Below are positions 17,494 to 26,570 of a stretch of 64,000 nucleotides of DNA, piece by piece; within the stretch, counting starts at the first letter, position 1, and each line of letters opens with the position of its first letter. The stretch comes from an uncultured Sphingomonadaceae bacterium (GTDB taxonomy: Bacteria > Pseudomonadota > Alphaproteobacteria > Sphingomonadales > Sphingomonadaceae), in contig CAMYJW010000030.1 in NCBI GenBank assembly GCA_947258815.1, positions 558,001 to 622,000 on the forward strand, in the 5' to 3' direction. The position numbers were made by a program, and so were the translations under genes. The notes under the pieces are model-generated. The model did not search any database and was not told the origin of the DNA. It saw nothing but the letters and a program-made list of their open reading frames with translations.

Positions 17494-20246
17494 GCGCCGT
17501 CCCTTTCGTTGGCCGGTTGCGGATCGGCATCGTCTCCGGTGCCCAGATATGCGGCGATCACCGCCGGATCCTTGCTGATCTCGTCTGGCGAACCCTCGGC
17601 AATCTTGCGCCCGAAATCGAGCACCACGATCCGGTCGCTCGCATTCATCACCAGCGACATATCGTGTTCAACCAGCAACACTGCCATGCCCCAGTCATGC
17701 GCCAGTTCCCTGATCAGCTTGGCAACATTGGCGCGTTCCTCGCTGCCAAGGCCCGCTGCCGGCTCATCGAGCAACAACACCGAAGGCTGCGCGGCGACAC
17801 TGCGCGCGATCCCCAGCAAGCGCCGCTCACCAAAGCTGAGCGCATCGGGCATCGCTTTCATTTGCCGCGTCAGTCCAAACGCATGAAGCGCCCGCTGCGC
17901 TGCTGCGGGAAGATGCAGCGCGCGGGGCAAAACCGGATCTGAAAGATAGGCCGCAGCCCCCGCCGCGTCGCAGGCAACACCAACATTATCGGCAACGCTG
18001 AGATCATCGAACAGCTCCAGATTCTGGAACGTGCGCCCGATACCATTGCGTGAGCGCTGCACCGCCGACTGCGCCATGATTGACTGGTCCGCCAGCCTGA
18101 TCGAGCCGGTGCGCGGCTTGTTGAAGCCGGTGATCGCATCGATCAGCGTGGTTTTGCCCGCCCCGTTGGGGCCGATCAGCGCTACAACCTCGCCCGGCGC
18201 GATCCGAAAACCGACATCATCAAGCGCAACAACGCCGCCAAACTGCACGCTCAGCCCTTCAATGGTCAGCGCCTGCGGCTGCACCGGCTCGGGATCGCTT
18301 CGCGGTGCATCCGGCCAGTCCGCCTCATGCGCCGCGCTCTGTGCATCGTCCCCTGTAGCGGTCCCTGCATCGCCCCCCGCATCGGCAGCCTTTTTTCCGT
18401 GCAGTTTCGCGAACAGACCTGATGCCGCCGGGGCAATCCCATCGGGATGCAGCATCACCATGATGATCGCGCTGCCGCTGATCAGCAGCCCCTGCCACTC
18501 CTGCAAATCGAACAAGGAGGAGATAAATTCGTTGACCACGCCGCCCAGCGAAATGATCCCGCCAATCACCGCGCCTGCGACATAGCCGATCCCGCCAAGG
18601 AACCCCATCAGCACTGCGGGTATCGAATTGAACATCGTATAGCCGCTTTCAAAGCGCACGTTGGGAAAGCGAAACGCCATCAGCACGCCTGAAGCAGCGG
18701 CCATTCCGGCGGCTATGGCAAACGCATAGAGCTTGGCGCCGATCACGCTGATCCCCAGCGCCGATGCCGCCCGCTCGTTTGAACGGACCGCCAGCAGCCG
18801 CCTTCCGCTTGCTCCGCGCCGGATGTTAAGAACCATCACCGCGCACAGCGTGAACAAAACCAGCGCCACGATGGCATAGCGTTCGGGATAAAGGATCGAA
18901 TCGACTTCGAGGCCAAAGATCGTTGGCGGGGAAACCTTGGTGCCTTCAAAGCCGCCGGTCAGCGCCTTGTTCTTGAACACCAGACTATCAAGCGCCACAC
19001 CCAGCCCCAGCGTGATCACCGCCAGATTGATGCCTCTGGTGCGCAAGGCCGGCAAGGCAAACACCAGACCGAACGCCATTGTTGCAACCACGCCGATCAC
19101 AAAGGCCAACGGGAACGACACCCCATACATATCCGCCAGCCGCGCCGAAACGAACGCGCCCATGCCAACAAACGCATACTGGCCAAGCGACAATTGCCCG
19201 GCAAACCCGGTGAGGAGCACAATCGAAAGAATTGCCGTGGCGGTGATAAGGCTGCCCGTCAGCGCGGCGGTGTAATCTTCCGACATGATATAGATCAGCG
19301 CCAGACAGACGATAAAGCCAACTGTGATCGTCCATCTGGGCATGCGCGGCAATGCAACGGAGGGCAGCTTGTCGCTGCTGAACCCGCGCAGCGGCAAAGC
19401 GCGCCCGCGAACCGCCAGAACCGCGACAATCGCCAGAAACGGGATTGAATCCGCCAGTCCGGTTGTCGTCGTCATGCCGCCGATGATCGATTGCACAATG
19501 CCTATGACCAGCGCAGCCAGCAAAGTGATGGGGAAGGAAGAAAAGCCGCCAATAAGCGCCGCAGCCAGTGTCGGGATAATCATCAGGACCAGAATAACCG
19601 GCATCAGACCGGTCAGCGGAATAAGCAGAATTCCCGCCAGCCCGGCCATTGCACAGCCCAGCATCCAGTTGGTTGTTGAGATAAGACTCGGCGAAATACC
19701 CAGTGCCGCCGCCGATTGCGGATTTTCGGCAACCGCCGCCGTCTGACGCCCGAATTCGCTGCGTTGATAAAGCAGCCACAGGCCAAGCGTGACGAGAATG
19801 GCAATCGCACACAGCCACAACCGGTCTGCTCCCACCATCACGCCGGGCGCAAGCTGCACGCTCCCTTCTGGCAGAAACTGATCGACGAAGCGCAGGCTCG
19901 AACCATAACGAATGATAACGATGGATTCGATCACGCCCAGCACGCCCAGCGTCACCACCAGCCGCGCAAGCGGAGACGCACCGCTGATCCGCCGCATGAT
20001 CGCAATATCTATGATCGCGCCGATCAGCGCCGTCAGCGCAACGCCGCTGATTGCCGCGGCCAGTGTTGGCCAGCCCCAGTCATCGCGCAGTTCCACAAAC
20101 ACCGCCGCGCCCAGCAGCGCGATGGCACCATGCGCGAAATTGATCGTGCCCGATCCCCGGTAAATCAGCACCAGTCCTTGTGCCGCCAGCGCATAGATCG
20201 CCCCGGCACCCAGCCCCAGTATCGCAAATTCAAGCAACTCGTTCAT
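17490..20246 (-). CDS. Fused Liv-type ABC importer: LivH permease - LivM permease - LivG ATPase
   Basis: One 918-residue reading frame carries three usually separate subunits. Residues about 1-290 form a LivH-like permease (AAQGLVLIYRGSGTINFAHG). Residues about 300-600 form a LivM-like permease (GFAGQLSLGQYAFVGMGAF). After an Asp/Ala-rich linker, residues about 665-918 form a LivG-like ATPase (GPNGAGKTT, DALSFGERRLLGIARS, LLLDEPAAGLG). LivH-LivM or LivM-LivG fusions are known; all three together is less usual. ATG 20246 is preferred over an upstream TTG at 20285. It is the first gene of the transport operon followed by LivF, LivK and TetR. Confidence 0.92.
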   Translation of the reverse strand: MNELLEFAILGLGAGAIYALAAQGLVLIYRGSGTINFAHGAIALLGAAVFVELRDDWGWPTLAAAISGVALTALIGAIIDIAIMRRISGASPLARLVVTLGVLGVIESIVIIRYGSSLRFVDQFLPEGSVQLAPGVMVGADRLWLCAIAILVTLGLWLLYQRSEFGRQTAAVAENPQSAAALGISPSLISTTNWMLGCAMAGLAGILLIPLTGLMPVILVLMIIPTLAAALIGGFSSFPITLLAALVIGIVQSIIGGMTTTTGLADSIPFLAIVAVLAVRGRALPLRGFSSDKLPSVALPRMPRWTITVGFIVCLALIYIMSEDYTAALTGSLITATAILSIVLLTGFAGQLSLGQYAFVGMGAFVSARLADMYGVSFPLAFVIGVVATMAFGLVFALPALRTRGINLAVITLGLGVALDSLVFKNKALTGGFEGTKVSPPTIFGLEVDSILYPERYAIVALVLFTLCAVMVLNIRRGASGRRLLAVRSNERAASALGISVIGAKLYAFAIAAGMAAASGVLMAFRFPNVRFESGYTMFNSIPAVLMGFLGGIGYVAGAVIGGIISLGGVVNEFISSLFDLQEWQGLLISGSAIIMVMLHPDGIAPAASGLFAKLHGKKAADAGGDAGTATGDDAQSAAHEADWPDAPRSDPEPVQPQALTIEGLSVQFGGVVALDDVGFRIAPGEVVALIGPNGAGKTTLIDAITGFNKPRTGSIRLADQSIMAQSAVQRSRNGIGRTFQNLELFDDLSVADNVGVACDAAGAAAYLSDPVLPRALHLPAAAQRALHAFGLTRQMKAMPDALSFGERRLLGIARSVAAQPSVLLLDEPAAGLGSEERANVAKLIRELAHDWGMAVLLVEHDMSLVMNASDRIVVLDFGRKIAEGSPDEISKDPAVIAAYLGTGDDADPQPANERDGA

Positions 20247-20289
20247 GCAGCGCAGCTCTTTTCCGACAAGTTCGTCAGTCAACAAAGTA

Positions 20290-20318
20290 GCACCCGCGCC
20301 CTTCTGGAGCGCGGGTGC
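20290..20318 (-). terminator. Hairpin terminator after the TonB receptor gene
   Basis: A perfect 10-bp inverted repeat (GCACCCGCGC / GCGCGGGTGC) with a 9-base loop lies 28 bases past the receptor stop and before the Liv operon start. On the minus strand it is followed by TACTTTG rather than a clean T-run, so it is a plausible but not ideal intrinsic terminator separating the two transcripts. Confidence 0.6.
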
Positions 20319-20345
20319 GACAGGTCTAGATTACGTGCGCGAAAA

Positions 20346-22745
20346 CTAGAAGCTGTAACGCGCGCTGATGCCCCAGGTGCGCGGTTCGCCCGTATAGACG
20401 GTAGCAACCGGGATCGGCAGGCCAAGAATAACCGGCGAACTGAAGTAGTTCTCGTCGAACAGGTTCTTGACATAGAAACCGACATCAAGGCCGGACTGGT
20501 TGATATTCTTCCAGTCAAGCCGCGCGTTGGCTGTCTGATAGCCGGGCAGATTAACCCCGGTCTGGCCGCCGAAATCGTCCGTCATATACATATCGGCGTT
20601 GAAGATCAGATCGCCATCGGCAGGCTGGACCGGAAGGATCCAGTTCAGCCCGAATGTTCCGGCGAACTTGGGCGTCGGCAACGTGACGCTGTCCTTCGAG
20701 AAGGAGAACCCGGCAAGCGGCGGCAGGCTGATGCTTTTCACCTTGGACTCGGTGATCGCGCCGTTCAGGAACACGGTGAAGTTGGGTGACGGGCTGAACG
20801 AGGCATCAAGTTCAACGCCATAGATTTCCAGATCGGCGGCATTGGTGGCCACGGCGGTCCGGTTTGGCGTGTCGGGCGCGCCTTGCTGCGGAATGCCGGT
20901 GCCCAGAACGTTCAGGAACTGCAGCGCATTCTGATAGTCGTTGTAGAATGCCGCGACATTGAAATGCCCGCGTCCAGTACCCAGACGGAATGTCGATTTG
21001 ATACCGATTTCGTAATCGGTCAGCTTTTCCTCGCCGGTTGTCTGGAAAGGCCGCAGATCGGGGCACAGACCGGTTGCGGGCGGCGTGGTGAACGCACAGC
21101 CCGGCGCGATACCACCGGTTGTGAACGCGCTTTCAAACAAAGGCGTGTTCACACTTGCCGCGCGGTGGCCGCGCCGTGTGGTGGCATAAAGCAGAACATC
21201 GCTGTTCAGCTGATAGTTGAGCGCGATCGTCCAGCTTGGTTCCTCGCTCTTGTTGCTGACAACGCCAACACCGTCGGTGCTCAAGCCAAGATCGGCAACG
21301 CTTACGCAAGTTGCCGCATCGACATAACCGCCCGGAACGCTGCCCCCGCATGAAGACACTTTATCCCAGCTATAGCGCCCCCCCAGATCGAGGCTGAGCT
21401 GATCGGTAAGTTCGATACCGACCTGCCCGAACACTGCGTATGTCGTGTTCTCATAATGCACCGAAACCGCCGGGCGGGCGCGCGAAACCGGGGCAAAGGC
21501 CTTGAACCCGCTGCCCGATGGCCCATCGGACTTGTCGTTGGAATAGAAGAACCCGGCGATGAACTCGATCCCGTCAAAGTCCCCAAGAAACTGGGTTTCG
21601 TTGGTGATATAGCGGCGGTCGTTCAGGCCGGCGGCGCTGAACAGCGTGAACGGGGTGCCGAACAGATCAAGCGTCGGCACCGCGCCGGAATTGATCAGCT
21701 GTTCCTGACGGCTCTTGCGGAAACCGAAGATATTACGCAGCTTGAAATCGCCAAACTCATATTCGGTGCGGTTGGTGATGCCCCAGGCCCGGCTGTGCGC
21801 CTTGCCTGCTCCTGCCTCACCGCCATATGCGGCATGGAAATTCTGTTGCTGCACGTCGAGCGCCGCTGCAATCTGGCCATCCAGAATTGCCGAAAGGCCA
21901 GGCACCGCGCCAACATTGTGCTGCAACAGATAGATACCGGCAGCGCGATCATCGGAATTGTACCAGTCAAAGATCGTGGTGTTGCTGAACCCGTCGAACG
22001 GCTCAAGCAGCAGCGACAGACGGAAGCTGTCCTGATCGATGTTGTCGAAGTCCGGCCCGCCATCCAGATTGCGCGTGCGCCCGTCCTGACGCCGGATTTG
22101 CCCGGCCGCGCGGAATGCGCCGATATCGCCCAGCGGGAAGTTGATCGCCGCTTCCAGCTCCTGATAATCGAAGCGCCCGTATGTGACTTCAACATATCCT
22201 TCAAAATCGCGCGTCGGCGCCTGGGGGTTGATCAGGATCGCACCACCCAGCGTGTTGCGGCCGAACAGCGTGCCTTGCGGACCTTTGAGAACCTGAATGT
22301 TGGCAAGGTCATAGGTGGGAATGTTGGAACCTTCCGAAGGCAGCGGAATATCGGCGAAATACTGGACAACGCCGGGCGTGCCGCCGCCAACCGGGGTCTG
22401 GCCGATGCCGCGCAGCGACACCGATGCGCTGGTTTTGCCGCCTTCAACGCCAAACCGCAGACCCGGTGTGATCGTGGTTATATCCTGCACTGCCTGAACG
22501 GTGCTGCGCTCCAGCGATTCAGCATCGAACGCGGCAATCGCAAGAGGCACATCCTGAAGACTTTCCTCACGCCGGCGCGCGGTAACGACGATGACGTTTT
22601 CTTCCGCAGCCGGCCCCATTTCATCGGCAACCATCTGCCCTTCTGAAACCTGCGCGAATGCGTTTGGCGCGAAAGCCGCCATCGATACGCTGGCGAGCAG
22701 CGCACATGCTGTATTCCTGTATGTCACGAGCTGAAATTCCCTCAT
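20346..22745 (-). CDS. TonB-dependent outer-membrane receptor
   Basis: The 799-residue protein has a signal peptide (residues 1-31, ending AFAQ) and a TonB-box/plug start with VIVVTARRREESLQDVPLAI. The plug domain includes ITPGLRFGVEG and GTLFGRNTLGGAI, and a long beta-barrel ends in an aromatic residue (ARYSF). The final Phe is the usual barrel-assembly signal. This subclass in sphingomonads imports organic compounds as often as siderophores. It lies between a TetR gene and the Liv operon at the edge of the catabolic run, which suggests uptake of the pathway substrate. An inverted repeat sits just upstream of its start. Confidence 0.95.
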   Translation of the reverse strand: MREFQLVTYRNTACALLASVSMAAFAPNAFAQVSEGQMVADEMGPAAEENVIVVTARRREESLQDVPLAIAAFDAESLERSTVQAVQDITTITPGLRFGVEGGKTSASVSLRGIGQTPVGGGTPGVVQYFADIPLPSEGSNIPTYDLANIQVLKGPQGTLFGRNTLGGAILINPQAPTRDFEGYVEVTYGRFDYQELEAAINFPLGDIGAFRAAGQIRRQDGRTRNLDGGPDFDNIDQDSFRLSLLLEPFDGFSNTTIFDWYNSDDRAAGIYLLQHNVGAVPGLSAILDGQIAAALDVQQQNFHAAYGGEAGAGKAHSRAWGITNRTEYEFGDFKLRNIFGFRKSRQEQLINSGAVPTLDLFGTPFTLFSAAGLNDRRYITNETQFLGDFDGIEFIAGFFYSNDKSDGPSGSGFKAFAPVSRARPAVSVHYENTTYAVFGQVGIELTDQLSLDLGGRYSWDKVSSCGGSVPGGYVDAATCVSVADLGLSTDGVGVVSNKSEEPSWTIALNYQLNSDVLLYATTRRGHRAASVNTPLFESAFTTGGIAPGCAFTTPPATGLCPDLRPFQTTGEEKLTDYEIGIKSTFRLGTGRGHFNVAAFYNDYQNALQFLNVLGTGIPQQGAPDTPNRTAVATNAADLEIYGVELDASFSPSPNFTVFLNGAITESKVKSISLPPLAGFSFSKDSVTLPTPKFAGTFGLNWILPVQPADGDLIFNADMYMTDDFGGQTGVNLPGYQTANARLDWKNINQSGLDVGFYVKNLFDENYFSSPVILGLPIPVATVYTGEPRTWGISARYSF

Positions 22746-22752
22746 TTTTGAT

Positions 22753-22768
22753 TAATGCGTCTGCATTA
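22753..22768. promoter_or_regulatory. Inverted repeat, candidate operator at the TonB receptor start
   Basis: TAATGC-GTCT-GCATTA is a perfect 6-bp-arm inverted repeat eight bases upstream of the receptor ATG. It is in the right place for a repressor such as the TetR protein encoded next door, but binding is an inference. Confidence 0.5.
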
Positions 22769-22817
22769 GGACAGCAAAACGCACCCTGCAACCCATCCTT
22801 GGACAGGGTCTATCGGC

Positions 22818-22837
22818 ACAGGGCTGGCCAGCCCTGT
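22818..22837. promoter_or_regulatory. 20-bp perfect palindrome between TetR and TonB receptor genes
   Basis: ACAGGGCTGGCCAGCCCTGT is perfectly self-complementary. It lies 28 bases after the TetR stop and about 73 bases before the receptor start. It could terminate the TetR transcript (no T-run follows on that strand) or act as an operator. The same arms CAGGGCTG/CAGCCCTG recur at 44735-44764. Confidence 0.5.
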
Positions 22838-22864
22838 TCAGGTTTTTCAGCACTGGATTGAACG

Positions 22865-23536
22865 TCAGGCCTTGGACGAACTCAGATCGGCAATCGTCGA
22901 TTTCGCCTCGGCAATGCGATTCTGAATATGCACCGCGCAATCGGGAGCGGCAAACGGCAAAATTATCCGCAACCCGCCATAGATGGAGCGCGCACGAAAC
23001 ATATCATCGTCGATATCTTCATGCACCCACAGCTCAAGCAGGCCGAGAAAATGGGAAAACAACGTATAGCCAAGCGACTCGCGATCAATCTCGTCAATCG
23101 CCTCATCCGGGCAGGCCGCGCCCAACGAAGTATCGGCAACAGTGCGCCAATAGCGAACCGACCGCCCGATATGGGCCGGACGATGCGTCGGATCGACGAC
23201 TCCAAGCAGATAGAGATAAAGCGGGCGCAGCAGTTTCTTGTTGTCCACCAGCAGATCGACCGCGGTTCCGCTGGCGGTAACCACGAAATCGAGCGGCTCC
23301 TCCGATTGCGGCGCGAGCCCCTCAAACATCGTGCGGGTCAGCGTGCGGGCAAGCGAGGCCGACAGAATGCCCTCTTTCGAACCGAACAGGTTGTAAGGCG
23401 TTGCCGGGCTGACTTCGGCCTTTTCGGCCAACATGCGCATCGAAAACTCCATGCCGCCGGTCTGGCGGATCAGGCCGTCGGCAACATCCAGAATACGCCG
23501 CTTGCGTTCCGCAGTCTGCTTCTCCCTCAGTCCCAT
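22865..23536 (-). CDS. TetR-family transcriptional regulator
   Basis: The 223-residue protein has a TetR DNA-binding domain near its start (EKQTAERKRRILDVADGLIR, then VSPATPYNLFGSKEGIL) and a helical ligand domain. The ATG at 23536 is favoured because GGGAG lies eight bases upstream; a 15-residue longer frame lacks this. It sits between the acyl-CoA dehydrogenase gene and the TonB receptor, on the same strand, and is a good candidate local regulator of receptor and catabolic genes. Confidence 0.9.
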   Translation of the reverse strand: MGLREKQTAERKRRILDVADGLIRQTGGMEFSMRMLAEKAEVSPATPYNLFGSKEGILSASLARTLTRTMFEGLAPQSEEPLDFVVTASGTAVDLLVDNKKLLRPLYLYLLGVVDPTHRPAHIGRSVRYWRTVADTSLGAACPDEAIDEIDRESLGYTLFSHFLGLLELWVHEDIDDDMFRARSIYGGLRIILPFAAPDCAVHIQNRIAEAKSTIADLSSSKA

Positions 23537-23651
23537 CGTCACTCCCTGCGCAACCCGACGCCGTTGGCGTGAGCGGACCAAAAGCTATTTCACATCAGTC
23601 ATGCCGTTTCAACCATAGGCGAAAGTGGCGAGCCGTTGCAGCAGTATGGCC

Positions 23652-24875
23652 TCAGTCGGCTCCAGCGGCATACTCAGCCGCCTTAAGCTTGCCCAGCTGC
23701 GAAAGGTGCACTTCATCGGGGCCGTCGGTGATCCGCACGAAACGGTTTACCAGAAAGAAATTGGCGATCGGAGTATCGGCGGAGATACCCATCCCGCCAT
23801 GCACCTGTATCGCGCGATCCGCCACGGTTTGCGCAACATTGGGCGCAACGCATTTGATCGCGGCGATCAGATCGCGCGCGCCTTTAGCCCCCAGCCGGTC
23901 AATCGCGTCAGCCGCCTTCAACGTCAGCAGGCGCGCCATTTCAATTTCATAGTAACTACGCGCGATATCATGGCGCACGCTGCCATGATCGGAAAGCTTG
24001 CGACCGAACGCCACGCGCTCGCCCGCGCGTCTTGCCATCAGTTCCAATGACCGCTGCGCCTGACCGATAGCGCGCATGCAATGATGGATGCGCCCCGGCC
24101 CAAGCCGGCCTTGCGCAATCTCGAAACCGCGCCCTTCGCCCAGAATGAGATTTGCAGCGGGCACGCGGACATCTTCAAACAGCAATTCGCTTTCGCCGCC
24201 GGGCGAGCGGTAATCGCCAAATGCGGTGAGCTGGCGAACCACCGAAACGCCGGGCGTGCCCTGTGGCACGATGATGGTTGAATGCTGCGCATGACGCGGC
24301 GCTTCAAGATCGGTTTTGCCCATCACGATCAGCACCGCACAGCGCGGGTCCATCGCCCCTGAAATCCACCACTTGCGCCCATTGATCACATAGTCATCGC
24401 CATCGCGCCGGATCGTCATTTCCAGATTGGTGGCATCGGATGAAGCCACCTGCGGTTCGGTCATCACATAGGCAGAGCGCGTTTCACCCGAAAGCAGTGG
24501 CATAAGCCAGCGTTCCTGCTGTTCGGGCGTGCCGAATTTTGCCAGGACTTCCATATTGCCCGTATCAGGGGCTGAACAGTTGAACACTTCGGGCGCCCAT
24601 TCGACCCGGCCCATCACTTCGGCCAGCGGCGCATATTCCAGATTGGTCAGCCCGCCGCTGAAATCGTTATAGTCGATCGGCAGGAACAGGTTCCACAACC
24701 CGGCTTCGCGCGCTTTGGCTTTCAACCCCTCCATCCCCGGCCAGACTTTCCAGAGGTTGTTCTGATCCGCCAGAAAGCGATGGACTTCGGATTCCACCGG
24801 ATAGACATGTTCGTCCATGAACGCTTCAAGCGTGGCGATCAGGCCTTGCACTTTGGGGCTGTGTGTAAATTCCAC
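23652..24875 (-). CDS. Acyl-CoA dehydrogenase, ACAD10/ACAD11-like (LvaC-like)
   Basis: This 407-residue FAD enzyme resembles the dehydrogenase domain of ACAD11. It has VFNCSAPDTGNMEVLAKFGT, MTEPQVASSDATNLEM, the NGRKWWISGAMDPRC block, EGRGFEIAQGRLGPGRIHHCMR and the end DGPDEVHLSQLGKL. In that family the enzyme acts with a linked kinase that phosphorylates 4-hydroxyacyl-CoA; the phosphate is then eliminated and the double bond shifted. In Pseudomonas the separate LvaC plays this role. Two kinase genes lie farther upstream in the same strand run. The start is GTG at 24875, with GGAAGGA about 12 bases before it. The subfamily call comes from recalled motifs, not a search. Confidence 0.88.
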   Translation of the reverse strand: MEFTHSPKVQGLIATLEAFMDEHVYPVESEVHRFLADQNNLWKVWPGMEGLKAKAREAGLWNLFLPIDYNDFSGGLTNLEYAPLAEVMGRVEWAPEVFNCSAPDTGNMEVLAKFGTPEQQERWLMPLLSGETRSAYVMTEPQVASSDATNLEMTIRRDGDDYVINGRKWWISGAMDPRCAVLIVMGKTDLEAPRHAQHSTIIVPQGTPGVSVVRQLTAFGDYRSPGGESELLFEDVRVPAANLILGEGRGFEIAQGRLGPGRIHHCMRAIGQAQRSLELMARRAGERVAFGRKLSDHGSVRHDIARSYYEIEMARLLTLKAADAIDRLGAKGARDLIAAIKCVAPNVAQTVADRAIQVHGGMGISADTPIANFFLVNRFVRITDGPDEVHLSQLGKLKAAEYAAGAD

Positions 24876-24960
24876 GTTTCTGTTTTTCCTTCCAGAGTCA
24901 GTCCGGTCTGGCGGCGCAGCGCCACTTTACCAATCGCCTCAGTATGAATGGCAAAGCGCG

Positions 24961-26499
24961 CTATGCGCCCGAAATCCGGCGCTCATGGCCTTCCCAATAT
25001 GGCGCGCGCAGCTTCTTGCGCTGGATCTTGCCAACGGCGCTGCGCGCCAGCGGCTCGGTGCGAAACTCCACTTTGCCCGGCTTCTTGTAACTGCCCAGCT
25101 CATCGGCGATCATTTCGCTGATCTGCGCCTCTGTAACACTTGCCCCTTCGCGCAGCACGCACAGCGCCAGCGGCGTTTCACCCCATTTTTCATGGGGCAC
25201 GCCGAACACGGCCACTTCCAGCACATCGGGATGGTTTGCGATCACGTTCTCAAGTTCGGATGGGAAGATATTGTAACCGCCGGATATTATCTTATCGTCG
25301 GCGCGATCGAGCAGATAGAGATAGCCGTTCCTGTCTATCCGGCCGATATCGCCCGTCTTCATCCAGCCATTGACGATCCGCTCCGCCGTGGCTTCCTCGT
25401 TGTTCCAGAATCCGGTCATCCGGCTGTCACCGCGCGCGACGATTTCTCCCTCGCTATCAAGCGGAAGGGGATTGTTATCCTCATCCCAGATCTGCACATC
25501 GGTGAAGGGAAACAGCATACCGCAGGCCCGAAGCGGGCTGGAGCCTTCGGGCGTTGCAAACCACTGCTGCGGCCCCATGAAAGCAATCACCAGAAGCTCT
25601 GTCTGGCCATACCCCTGATAGAGAATATCGCCGAACAAATCGCGCGATGCCATGATCGTGGCATCCTGTATCGGCCCGGTGCCGGTGAGGATACATTTCA
25701 GACTGGAAAAGTCTTTGCTCTTTGAATCGGGATGGCGCGTGATCGCGGCCAGCATCTGCGGAACGAGAAGCACGAACGCGATGCGCCGCTCTTCCAGAAT
25801 CCGCATGGTTTCCTCAACTTCAAAATGATCGACCATGACGTTGCAACCGCCCGCCAGCAGCACCGGAAGATATTGATAGCCGGAGCCATGCGAAATCGGC
25901 CCGACGTGCAAACAGGCATCGCCGGGATTGACTTGCGGGAAGATGTAAAACCAGTCCCGGCAGGCGGAAATCCAGGCTTTGTGCGCATAAGCCACGCCCT
26001 TCGGCTTGCCCGTGGTGCCGCCAGTATGGCGGATGGCATAAAGATCATCCTCATCCACCGGGATCATAGGATCTTCATCGCTTTGCGCGGCAAGCCAGCC
26101 ATCATAGCCTTCATCGCGGATCAGCACATGTTCCACCTGCGCCAGCGCCTGCGCGGCATCTTGCGCGGCTTGCCGGTATTTCTCGCTGGCGATAATCGCA
26201 CGGCAGCCGGTGTGCCCGGCCATATGCACATGCGCTTCGCCACTATCGCGCGCATAAAGCGGCACGCGCACCAGCCCGGCAATCGCCGCGCCCTGAAAGA
26301 TATCGGACGATTCGATGCAGTTATCTTCCAGAACCGCGATCCGGTCGCCCGGCTGCAATCCCATGGCGATCAGCCCGTTGGCAAGTCGCACGGCCCGGTC
26401 CCACGCCTGCGCATAAGTAAGCTCGCGATCCGCGTGAACGACCGCAGTGCGCTCGCTGTAAATTGATGCGGCCTTGCGCATCAGGCTGGTAACATCCAC
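24961..26499 (-). CDS. AMP-forming acyl-CoA synthetase
   Basis: The 512-residue enzyme activates a carboxylic acid to its CoA thioester through an acyl-adenylate. Visible motifs are the P-loop [11 protein letters not shown] (about residue 166), YQGYGQTE, the TGDIGRIDRNGYLYLLDRADD hinge block and the C-terminal lysine in VGKIQRKKLR. A GTG start with GGAAGGGGAAG eight bases upstream is favoured. It lies 85 bases upstream of the acyl-CoA dehydrogenase gene, so it probably supplies that pathway (LvaE-like role by position). Substrate cannot be read from sequence. Confidence 0.92.
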   Translation of the reverse strand: MDVTSLMRKAASIYSERTAVVHADRELTYAQAWDRAVRLANGLIAMGLQPGDRIAVLEDNCIESSDIFQGAAIAGLVRVPLYARDSGEAHVHMAGHTGCRAIIASEKYRQAAQDAAQALAQVEHVLIRDEGYDGWLAAQSDEDPMIPVDEDDLYAIRHTGGTTGKPKGVAYAHKAWISACRDWFYIFPQVNPGDACLHVGPISHGSGYQYLPVLLAGGCNVMVDHFEVEETMRILEERRIAFVLLVPQMLAAITRHPDSKSKDFSSLKCILTGTGPIQDATIMASRDLFGDILYQGYGQTELLVIAFMGPQQWFATPEGSSPLRACGMLFPFTDVQIWDEDNNPLPLDSEGEIVARGDSRMTGFWNNEEATAERIVNGWMKTGDIGRIDRNGYLYLLDRADDKIISGGYNIFPSELENVIANHPDVLEVAVFGVPHEKWGETPLALCVLREGASVTEAQISEMIADELGSYKKPGKVEFRTEPLARSAVGKIQRKKLRAPYWEGHERRISGA

Positions 26500-26543
26500 C
26501 GCAACTTCCCCTTCCTGTTTATCCTGCCCCGATCAGGCACAAA

Positions 26544-26570
26544 GCTTATCTGGCTTATCTGGCTTATCTG
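26544..26570. repeat. Three tandem copies of a nonamer
   Basis: GCTTATCTG is repeated three times without a break. The array covers the stop codon of the SMP-30 gene and the spacer towards the acyl-CoA synthetase gene. No function is evident; replication slippage is the simplest origin. Confidence 0.85.

Noticed and set aside
21456..22646. 396-residue open frame opposite the TonB receptor gene
   Set aside because: It lies wholly within the receptor gene on the other strand and its composition (Arg, Gln, His rich, no domain) is typical of antisense reading.
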